The notes under the pieces: generated by a model
What the model saw: the letters and a program-made list of their open reading frames with translations, nothing else
Told to the model about the DNA's origin: nothing
Database searches by the model: none
In this document: positions 14,001 through 20,901 of the stretch, one piece after another
How the letters are laid out: each line of letters opens with the position of its first letter
Position numbering within the stretch: the first letter of the stretch is position 1
Made by a program: the position numbers and the translations under genes
Virus record (IMG/VR): IMGVR_UViG_3300042392_000347
Span: 1-26,358 of that record
DNA length: 26,358 nucleotides
Reading direction: 5' to 3' (one strand)
From: a virus

Positions 14001-16591
14001 ACCTTGTCGTTGATGACCATGCGTCCTGCCATCTTCCCAAGCTTTCCGCTTTCGACAAGACCTAGCATGTCTTCAACATTGCTCTCGATGAAGTATTCCT
14101 CGGCTAGGTATTTTTCGCTCGGTGCTTGAAACTCTCTTTCATTGGCGGGGATCTTGTCTCCAATTGCCTCACGCATCTTAATCATTTGAGCGTGTTGCTG
14201 GCGCAGGCGATCTACATACTCTTCCTTGAATGCCTCGTATTGTGGCTCGTACTTGCCATCAGCAGTACGAAGAATCCCACCAGTCTGGTATCCATCTCCA
14301 ACAAGCTGCGCGACAATTCCCTCACCAATCCCGTTGTTCATCATGTGGTGCATGAACTCATGCGTCACCAATGGCTTAATTGGGTTGCTTGAGTTTGGGT
14401 TAATGTAAATGGTGTTCGTGTTTGGGTCAATTCCACCACCGCCAATGGTTGTGAACATCACCCTTGCGCCGGGGTTTGTGGCAGAGAATGTCCCAATAGC
14501 TCTCCTATAGTCCTCTGGCATGCCGTTGAACATCACCCGCTGCTGCGGGTCTTCTAGCGTCCTGTAGAAGTTGAGCGCATTTCCGTTCTGGAGGGAGCGA
14601 ATCTTCTGCTTGCTTCCCATTGTGATAGCACCAAGCCCACCACCAGCACCTCCGAAAAACACAGATTCAGACAATGCTTCTCCAATTGAACCAGCGTCCA
14701 TCTTCCCACCCTCTCCGACATATTGGAATGCAAGGTCTGCTGGGACTGCGGCTAGTACACCTTTGGTTGTTCTTACGCCCAAGTCAGTCACACGACCACC
14801 AAGAGTAGCGGTGTCCATGAACCCGGCAATAGCACGGTTGACAGGGCCTTGATTTGGCATTGCGTATATACGCTTCCAGAAACCAATATCCGCGCGGGAC
14901 TTCATGGCTTCCTTGCCTACCAAGTTAATGAATTTTCCAGCACCCTCAATAAACGGAGCAGTAGACCATGCGGTCTTGATTGCCGCAGGAATAAATGCCG
15001 CTGGGCCTAGCCCCGCTGCTGCTCCAACTGTTCCCAGACCAGAGAGCGATGAAATCTTGTTCATTGCGTTGTAAGCCTTATCAACGCCAATCTTGGAGGC
15101 TAATTTCGACAATCCCTTGTCGATCCCGATCATGTTGCGACCAACATACTCAAGAGTTGACCCAACCATAGTAATCGGCATGTAAGGAACCTCCTTGGCC
15201 TTCTGCATCATCTGGTTGAACTTGTCAGCAACGGTTGCGTCCTTTGTCATCGTTGCGATGTCATCGCTGACGCGGGTGATCTCGTCCTGTAGACCTCCTA
15301 GCTTCACCCCAGTCTCTTGAGCTTGACGACGAATCGCATTTGCGGCGGTGATTTGACTGTTTGCTCGATCCACAAACCCACGCTTGGAAAGTCTCGCAGC
15401 GGTCTCCTCTGCTCGCGCTGCTTGTTGCTCAACTGTTTTAATTGCAAACTGGTAGTCTGCGGCTTGCTTTTGAAGTGCCGTTAACTCTTTGGTTTTAGCA
15501 AGAACCTGTTGCGCTTTTTGTTCTGATCTCAAAAGCGATCCACTAATTGGCGCGGTAATTCCACGGGCAGCTTTAAATCCAACTGCAAATGCCGCTGCCT
15601 CTGGAGCCGCTGGATTTAAGATTGATCCCGCCAATCCTATTGCCTTACCCTGCTCCACCACTTCTTTGGTTCTTTCTGGGCCAAGCACATCGGCTGCTTG
15701 TTGGTATGACTTAACGAATTCTGTAACTCCAGTAAGTTGGTCTACAGCCTCAGAAACGCTAACATTAGCTGCATCATTTAACACTCGCTCTCTAGCTTGA
15801 CGGGTTGCTAGAATGTTTGCGTCCTTTTGAGCTTGGTTAATAATGTCAACCTCTGATCCACCAGCAATTCCAGTTGGAGTTGACATTGCGCCACGCATCA
15901 TTAGCTCGCCAGCACCCAAAAGCGTGTAAGTGCCTTGATCGGAAAATTCCTTAATGGCTTCCTCAGTTCGTATGCGAGTAGCTGCGCGTTGTTCTGGAGT
16001 ATAGTCTGTTTCAAGTTGTTTCTTAACTCCAGAGACAACATCAATAACCCCTGCTGGGCCTTTGGCTATTCCACCTATTGCCTGAATTGCCCCCATTGCT
16101 GGTTCCGCTTCTTCGTAAAGTGCCGCGCCAAGGTTTTGAGTTGCTTTCCATAGCTCCTTTGCCCCATCCGAAAACCTAGCCATAGCACCTCTGCCATCAT
16201 CGTCAAGATTTAGCTCCTCGGCCTTCCCATAAAGACTCAAATTATCTAGCTCAAGCAAGTCCTCACGCTTGGAAAGCACTGCTCTCCCGGTATCGTTTAG
16301 CGTGTAGTCTTCTTTAAGCGCACCAACCCTTCTCAAGGAAAGTGCCATCTGACCTCTCTCTGTAACCTGCCCATCCGGGGTAGCATACCCACGCGCAACT
16401 AGATCCTCAACAGAGTTTACAGCTGGGAACAACTGGTTGTCATACAATGGTTGATTGTTCGCATTGTAAGTTGGTACGGCAAAGTCTTGAGGAAGTGCCG
16501 CAACATCCTCTGGAGCGGCATCCTTTACAGCCATGCTCAGGCTGTGTTGTTCAAGGGCTTGTTTTAGTGCGTCCCGTTGTTGTGGGGTCAT
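11048..16591 (-). CDS. Giant internal-virion/ejection protein with a zincin motif (1847 aa)
   Basis: Probably carried in the head and ejected with the DNA, like T7 gp16, which has the same place as last gene of the internal-protein set. Seen directly: helical, Ala-rich N-terminal third with coiled-coil stretches near 380-450; hydrophobic Gly/Ala segments near 500-560 and 640-670 that could insert in membranes; a zinc-protease motif HEFMHH with His744, Glu745 and His748, and a possible third ligand in YLAEEYFIE (Glu831 or Glu832). Near 1460 is the block MADRHTATGGDMGGVLYPWL, which reminds me of large polyvalent phage proteins. A Lys/Glu-rich coiled coil near 1580-1650 follows. No lysozyme motif is seen. 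It starts five bases behind the 718-aa gene. The codons for roughly residues 1340-1700 look much more A/T-rich than the rest. Confidence 0.75.
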   Translation of the reverse strand: MTPQQRDALKQALEQHSLSMAVKDAAPEDVAALPQDFAVPTYNANNQPLYDNQLFPAVNSVEDLVARGYATPDGQVTERGQMALSLRRVGALKEDYTLNDTGRAVLSKREDLLELDNLSLYGKAEELNLDDDGRGAMARFSDGAKELWKATQNLGAALYEEAEPAMGAIQAIGGIAKGPAGVIDVVSGVKKQLETDYTPEQRAATRIRTEEAIKEFSDQGTYTLLGAGELMMRGAMSTPTGIAGGSEVDIINQAQKDANILATRQARERVLNDAANVSVSEAVDQLTGVTEFVKSYQQAADVLGPERTKEVVEQGKAIGLAGSILNPAAPEAAAFAVGFKAARGITAPISGSLLRSEQKAQQVLAKTKELTALQKQAADYQFAIKTVEQQAARAEETAARLSKRGFVDRANSQITAANAIRRQAQETGVKLGGLQDEITRVSDDIATMTKDATVADKFNQMMQKAKEVPYMPITMVGSTLEYVGRNMIGIDKGLSKLASKIGVDKAYNAMNKISSLSGLGTVGAAAGLGPAAFIPAAIKTAWSTAPFIEGAGKFINLVGKEAMKSRADIGFWKRIYAMPNQGPVNRAIAGFMDTATLGGRVTDLGVRTTKGVLAAVPADLAFQYVGEGGKMDAGSIGEALSESVFFGGAGGGLGAITMGSKQKIRSLQNGNALNFYRTLEDPQQRVMFNGMPEDYRRAIGTFSATNPGARVMFTTIGGGGIDPNTNTIYINPNSSNPIKPLVTHEFMHHMMNNGIGEGIVAQLVGDGYQTGGILRTADGKYEPQYEAFKEEYVDRLRQQHAQMIKMREAIGDKIPANEREFQAPSEKYLAEEYFIESNVEDMLGLVESGKLGKMAGRMVINDKVRALGDSILNKSSILRDLHFKLGGVMDKNGKMVSGNGFLGGQMYQSPEIRRMFKKMVSDSVGRKGGFDQARVKAKEGVKLKINGKTDPILKSMVSFWEGDADGVPFLDKDGDFIPLKKETEEMRATAGLLLIDDQNKRQANGETIAEGQLVYNPDTQTWSGKYLTEDQIRILRLSGRFNNPQIRQLEMLNEAAKATLDPNAAPETRGNRFSIIYQAALKRNKKGKWRYDQIEPSLRDVVPYGVEITKKGNILIRIMSTNQMHANISKKAASKKGIQLYEGNIEAILRDVNRVIELHGEADGKPTDAHFKEKYGAAWESHKAFINSVFGNVGAGHKDINPLVASDKVDAVVKTYRLDRINKATQMVGSTNLPYQNNLVKINYLPEGEPILDENGEPKDLRYTPSYEDSQVRMPEAQRAMPEVVSPEDLNPVANKQEAQGLWADGKRMFALNEMDEKLTPITSKAMLDSYSADAIGWIEPQAQNRFMPEGEFTTPNDRVQKGYDYGYLDGLSRDPNTNAVQFTRPIGKKEALPLISERPKIINEADIESFQFTDPANVSFYLNNGKKVRFKFDPTLLEKPETKDFAKEHAGKRIQLAMADRHTATGGDMGGVLYPWLKSNQVTIIGDDGIEYKAVWANNAWKPVLSMRKKAFDQGIFDLAVYIMGPDAHGSNLRTVRTVSNEIDHANISQDYKDVLLYAANYGVKRFNTSYYTAEIAKKNKIRSEVKSDIQKSKDQNEIDKLKKQEVKISKEIDAADKKLQSYKFSEEEIKLAAILKNYKSATTRLKNNTGTEKGVKTHKSALDKFIKSAAFKKIKKEIHGKQMINLGNSFDERKAAVNATYGIDANGFDTESVMKELADFDGADINQIVASVELSKNPELFAVYLGDDPKQAKFMTAQEAKAAQQLKSDPNFVAHESYEWVMLGPKNGNNFLNSKPKKAVEYFPDFARQYKEKTGKLQGVPQETSIMGAMRDSGAVILELPKQEQ

Positions 16592-16596
16592 TGTGG

Positions 16597-18753
16597 TTAT
16601 CGTGTTGGAAAGAATATAGATTCAAGTCCCATTGGAGTAACCGCAGATGGTTGTGATTGCGGTTGGGCTTGTGGTGCTGGTTGAGTTGTACCAGCACCCT
16701 GTCCGCCTTGCAATCTGCTTTTTAGGCTATTAACCCTGTTGAAGTATTCAACCTCGTCCTCAAAGATCGGATCAAACTCGTTTGTAGACCTAAGAAGTTC
16801 TTGAGCTTTAAAACCTTTGGACTTGTCGTTTGGATCGACATACGAGAATACGCCTGTAAGACCCAGTTTCTTTCCAGATCGAATGGTATCTGACGCTAGT
16901 TGCGTCAGAGTTTTTTTCGCAGAGTTCCAATCTTGAGTTGAGTTCAACGGGTTTGCAGCCTCTTGCAATGCCTTAGTTTCTGACGCAGCCATACCAGCAG
17001 CAGTTCCAGACTTCTCTTTAATGTCGGCCAATGCGCCAACAAGGTCTTGGCCTTTGAGGTTGGCATATAGAGCATAAATACCGCCTTGGTCTCTTGCTAG
17101 TTTCTTGACTTCCTCTTCTGGAATTGACTGCCCGAAGAATTCATTAGCTTGCGGGTGATTAAGGATCTGTTGAATCGTATCAAAGCGGTTCATTAGCTCA
17201 TAAGCCATAACTCGGTCAACGGTTCTGGTCTTGGCCTGCGCTAACAATGCGTTGCTTTCACGCTTTTTATCCTCTGCCGTCACAATTCTAACCCCTTGTT
17301 TTGGAAGTGAAGTAGGAACAAATGCACGGTTGAAAAGGATGTTCCGTTCCAATTCTGTAGCTACTGCTTTGTTTGGAGCCGATCCAGATTGAGATGCCTC
17401 AACCATAGTCGAGTTAATCAAATCATTTTGATATGGGTCAAGCGTGGTGAGTTTATTGTACTCTTGAACCAAATCATCATTGGTTGATTGTGCTTTTGTT
17501 GGGGAAGCAAAAGTTACTTGACGCTCAACAGGCGATAGGCTTTGTACTGGAGTTGATTGAGAAACTCGACTTTGAGGTGCTTGTGGGCTAGTCGCCCCAT
17601 ATGTTATTGACGGGTCGGTCGGCATCGCACCTTGTGGCGTATTTTGAACCATTGCCCGTCCTTGGTTTTCAGCTACCATTCCTTGAACCCTAGCACGCTC
17701 CGCTGGTGTTCCAATCGAGGATTGTGGATCGAGGTTGTCAGGTAGTAGAGGCGGAAGAACTTCACCACCCATAGAAGCATCATAAATCTCTTGAGCCTTG
17801 TTTAGGTCGTCTTGGTTCAACAATCGCACTCCACCAAATTTCTTGGGGGAACCAGTTTTGGAATCAATAATCTCCCCGGTTTCTTGATTTACATAATCCC
17901 CACCAACAGTGCGTACTGCACTAAATGAACCAGATGGAGTTTGAATCGTAACTGCTGGTTGACCCTCTTTTACCTTATGCCCCTCGCGAGCCTTGTTCAA
18001 CTCAGTCGTTATCTGACTTAGGACTTGTGTTGCACCTTGTTCGTTTTGAGCTACCACAGCATCAGCAAAGTTTGTAACATATTGTTTATTTTCTTCTGGT
18101 GAAACTGGTCGCAGTTTAGCTAACTGCTGGATCATGGAATTGAGATTTCCAGCATCAAGATTTACGCTTGCTCCGGGTGGAGACCCTTGCACTACTGTTG
18201 CACCTAACCCCGGAGGAATCATGCCTTGATTTGGTTGCCCGGCTAATGCCGCATCACCTTGTGACATATCCACTCCGCGACCTGTACTGGCTGCTTGTGA
18301 TATGGCACTTGTGCTGTAAGTTGGCCTAGTAGCTGCCTGCCTTCCACCACCGAAGTACGCAGGACGCATTCCCATCTGGGCTTCCTGTACCGCAACCGCA
18401 CGGCTACTCACATTCTGCTTCAGCAAGTCCTGCACACTAGCACCCAACGCCCCACGAACCTGAACGGGGGTGTTCTCGTCCTTCATGGAGAAGATGAGGT
18501 TGTCGTAGTATGGGGCTTGGTTTGGATCCATGAGCTTCGCGGCTTCCGCGATCTTGATCCCAAGTTGTGCTGATTTTTTAGCCTCTCCCTGCTGCTTGAA
18601 GTAGTCGCCTACTTGAGTTGCAGCCCTCCCGATACCTTCACCCAAATTCTGTATCCCCTGTGCTTGGATCTCCGCAGCCCTTGTGAAGCCAGAGTAATCT
18701 TGCACAAACATCCGTGGGTCTATGCCCTCGCCAAGTCGTTGTCCTAATTGCAT
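16597..18753 (-). CDS. Putative internal-virion protein, T7 gp15-like by position (718 aa)
   Basis: No domain is recognised. The protein is rich in Gln, Ala, Ser and Pro, with a helical N-terminus (EIQAQGIQNLGEGIGRAATQ) and a Gly/Pro/Gln-rich middle (about 130-200) that looks disordered. A helical C-terminal half contains KSGTAAGMAASETKALQEAA, and the tail is Gln/Pro-rich. The size and place between a gp14-like and a gp16-like gene match the core protein gp15 of T7 (about 750 aa). It starts five bases behind the preceding stop. The role as part of the ejection channel is inferred from synteny and composition. Confidence 0.6.
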   Translation of the reverse strand: MQLGQRLGEGIDPRMFVQDYSGFTRAAEIQAQGIQNLGEGIGRAATQVGDYFKQQGEAKKSAQLGIKIAEAAKLMDPNQAPYYDNLIFSMKDENTPVQVRGALGASVQDLLKQNVSSRAVAVQEAQMGMRPAYFGGGRQAATRPTYSTSAISQAASTGRGVDMSQGDAALAGQPNQGMIPPGLGATVVQGSPPGASVNLDAGNLNSMIQQLAKLRPVSPEENKQYVTNFADAVVAQNEQGATQVLSQITTELNKAREGHKVKEGQPAVTIQTPSGSFSAVRTVGGDYVNQETGEIIDSKTGSPKKFGGVRLLNQDDLNKAQEIYDASMGGEVLPPLLPDNLDPQSSIGTPAERARVQGMVAENQGRAMVQNTPQGAMPTDPSITYGATSPQAPQSRVSQSTPVQSLSPVERQVTFASPTKAQSTNDDLVQEYNKLTTLDPYQNDLINSTMVEASQSGSAPNKAVATELERNILFNRAFVPTSLPKQGVRIVTAEDKKRESNALLAQAKTRTVDRVMAYELMNRFDTIQQILNHPQANEFFGQSIPEEEVKKLARDQGGIYALYANLKGQDLVGALADIKEKSGTAAGMAASETKALQEAANPLNSTQDWNSAKKTLTQLASDTIRSGKKLGLTGVFSYVDPNDKSKGFKAQELLRSTNEFDPIFEDEVEYFNRVNSLKSRLQGGQGAGTTQPAPQAQPQSQPSAVTPMGLESIFFPTR

Positions 18754-18758
18754 GTTGT

Positions 18759-19793
18759 TTAAGCCTTTTTACCAAATCCAAGTCCAGACATACCAAGACC
18801 AAATAAAGATGTTCCACCTGTCATGGGAGCTGCGGCTATAGATGCAGCCGCACCAAGTCCTTGACCAATCATGCTCATCATTCCAGATGAGTAGGTCGCT
18901 TGATTTTGTGCGGTTGCTGCATTAGCGTTCAAAATATTTTGCCTATTAGCCGCACCAAGGTTGAGGAACGCATCTGGCGAGAATAGCTGTGGCCCAACTT
19001 GTTGAGCGGATACTGGAGTCCCACCAAGCAACCCAAGTCCGGGGCTATAGAAATTCTGCCCAAGGTTGTATGCTTGAGTGCCAAGTGAGGACGCTTGACT
19101 AAGCAATCCAGACTGACGGGCTAGGCGTTGGTTTTCGATATCCTGTGCAAGACCAGCGGTTCCAGTCTCCAGACCAGCAAGACCAGCCATTCCTTGTTGA
19201 GCAATACCACCATATTGGGCAGCCTCGGCTCGGCGTTGAGCTAGTGCTTGCTCTCTGTTCATCACCTCTGCCGAGATGGCGGCATTGCCACCAATCCTGC
19301 CAGACGCTGCTGAGGCTTCTCTAGCTGCTTGCTGTGACGAACGGAGTTGCTCTGGGGTCAGTCTTCCAGACCTGCCATAAGCCTCTTGTGCTGCTTGAGT
19401 TTGCAAGGCGGACAATCCACCATATTGCTGGGTAGCCTGCTTCTGCCGAGCAAGTGCTGCTTGGGCTTCTGGTGTAGCAAAATCTTGATACCCAGCCTGC
19501 ATCTCACGGGCGCGTTGAGCAAGTCCACCTGCCGCCTCAACCTCACGGGCTTGTTCTGGGGAAAGCGATTGGAGCAGCCCACGAACTGTTCCTACATTGC
19601 GACCCATGCCAGCAAGCTCAAGCGAGCGAGCAAGATCAATCTGTTGCTGGTTTAGTCGGGTAAATTGAGGGCGATATTTCTTCTCAAATTCAAGGATACC
19701 GGGCAGCGATTGCTGATAGGCCTTCAGCCCAGACATGATGTCTTTGCCGTAATCAACCTTCGGTGCTTCTACTTTTTTGGGTTTCTTTCCCAT
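18759..19793 (-). CDS. Putative internal-virion protein, T7 gp14-like by position (344 aa)
   Basis: The N-terminus is short and basic (MGKKPKKVEAPKVDYGKD). A long helical Gln/Ala/Arg-rich body follows, and the C-terminus is hydrophobic and Gly/Ala/Met-rich (GQGLGAAASIAAAPMTGG, then LFGLGMSGLGFGKKA). That ending could insert in a membrane, as expected for the ejection protein that meets the outer membrane. T7 gp14 is about 196 aa, so this is longer. It is first of three internal-protein genes in order of increasing size, as in T7. No enzymatic motif is visible. The family call is by place and composition. Confidence 0.6.
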   Translation of the reverse strand: MGKKPKKVEAPKVDYGKDIMSGLKAYQQSLPGILEFEKKYRPQFTRLNQQQIDLARSLELAGMGRNVGTVRGLLQSLSPEQAREVEAAGGLAQRAREMQAGYQDFATPEAQAALARQKQATQQYGGLSALQTQAAQEAYGRSGRLTPEQLRSSQQAAREASAASGRIGGNAAISAEVMNREQALAQRRAEAAQYGGIAQQGMAGLAGLETGTAGLAQDIENQRLARQSGLLSQASSLGTQAYNLGQNFYSPGLGLLGGTPVSAQQVGPQLFSPDAFLNLGAANRQNILNANAATAQNQATYSSGMMSMIGQGLGAAASIAAAPMTGGTSLFGLGMSGLGFGKKA

Positions 19794-19800
19794 ATGCGTG

Positions 19801-20130
19801 TTATTTAAGTTTGTTGTAAAATTCGTGCATGTCGTAGCACCTTAACCTATGGGAGTTCTTGAAGTCCCGCTGAAATGAAATGTATTGGAAGTCGTCCACA
19901 AACTTGCGTAGTGCCTTTTCCATGTTTCCCGTGCAGATTGTGACAAACAATGTGTCAGAATGTTCAAACAAGCAGGGTGTTTCTGGTGACTCAGAATCAG
20001 AGAAGTAACACATGGAGAAAGAATCGTGATCACAAACAACAATACCATGACACAAGTGCCATGTGAGAAGTTGTTGGAAATCAATATCATTTTCTTCATA
20101 AAGTGCTATCGTTGATTCTAGTGGGGTCAT
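19801..20130 (-). CDS. Hypothetical 109-aa protein between fibre and internal-virion genes
   Basis: I do not recognise the family. The sequence is rich in aromatic, His and Cys residues (LLTWHLCHGIVVCDHDSF, TLFVTICTGNMEKALRKF) and ends in a basic conserved-looking block (RDFKNSHRLRCYDMHEFYNK). It is probably a small globular alpha/beta protein. The five Cys are not arranged as a clear zinc site. The ATG overlaps the fibre stop (TAATG). The place corresponds loosely to T7 gene 13, which encodes a small assembly factor; that parallel is only positional. Confidence 0.7.
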   Translation of the reverse strand: MTPLESTIALYEENDIDFQQLLTWHLCHGIVVCDHDSFSMCYFSDSESPETPCLFEHSDTLFVTICTGNMEKALRKFVDDFQYISFQRDFKNSHRLRCYDMHEFYNKLK

Positions 20131-20900
20131 TAAATCTTAATGCAGTAGAGCATTGCGATGTTTGCAGGGCGAGTTTCACTTCCGCCTCCAGTGGATGGAT
20201 TCCCTGTCGTGAAACTGTGAGTATGATCTACCGACATGGCGCCTGTTTGCACGTTAGTCGTATTCTGCCAAACACCATCAGCACCACTGCTAGCAGTAAA
20301 TACATTATTAAGTAGTGTATTGTATCTAGTATAACCATGAGTGTGGTTTGCTGAGGCATTACTAGTGGTTCCTGAGTGTGTATGGTTAAGTAATGATGCG
20401 GTTTGTTTTGCCCCAAATGTACCAGATGCCGTGCCATCGCTATTCGTTCCGCTTCCGCGAACGAAGTAACCACGCAGATCTGGCAACGCAAATGTCGTAC
20501 TACCATCACCTGCTCCATATGTGGTTCCAATTGCAGCAAAAAGAGCAGCATAAAGAGTTCTGCTTACCGCTGACCCATTAGCAGCCAACCAGCCACTCGG
20601 TGCCGAGTTCATAGCGAATGCCATAATACCACCAGATGGTACAAAGATTACCGCTGCGTTTAATTTATCTGAGGTTACTGCGCCATCAAGTATTTTTGAT
20701 GTAACAACTGAGTCAGTTGCCAATTCATTAGAGGTAATACCAAGAGCATTTACGGATAGCTTTCCCGGAGACACAACCTGCAAGGTGTTTCCTTGGATCG
20801 CGTCACCAGTAAATGTAGTCTGGTCAATAATGTTATTCAGCTTAGAACTGGTAATTGTGTCAGTTGCTTGAAAGGTATAGGTTGTATCTAGGACTCCCAT
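20130..20900 (-). CDS. Short tail fibre with phage collar domain (256 aa)
   Basis: A receptor-binding fibre candidate. Residues 1-85 carry fibre-type repeats (ITSNELATDSVVTSKILDGA, then VTSDKL) that usually form a trimeric shaft. Residues about 88-149 match the phage tail collar domain: PSGGIMAFAMNSAPSGWLAA, then GTTYGAGDGSTTFALPDLRG. The C-terminal part has three His-Thr-His motifs (residues 173-175, 186-188 and 226-228), as in T4 gp12-type fibres where such His residues bind metal. It ends ETRPANIAMLYCIKI, a common fibre ending. It overlaps the next gene by TAATG. It is short and may need a partner fibre encoded elsewhere. Confidence 0.88.
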   Translation of the reverse strand: MGVLDTTYTFQATDTITSSKLNNIIDQTTFTGDAIQGNTLQVVSPGKLSVNALGITSNELATDSVVTSKILDGAVTSDKLNAAVIFVPSGGIMAFAMNSAPSGWLAANGSAVSRTLYAALFAAIGTTYGAGDGSTTFALPDLRGYFVRGSGTNSDGTASGTFGAKQTASLLNHTHSGTTSNASANHTHGYTRYNTLLNNVFTASSGADGVWQNTTNVQTGAMSVDHTHSFTTGNPSTGGGSETRPANIAMLYCIKI

Positions 20901-20901
20901 A

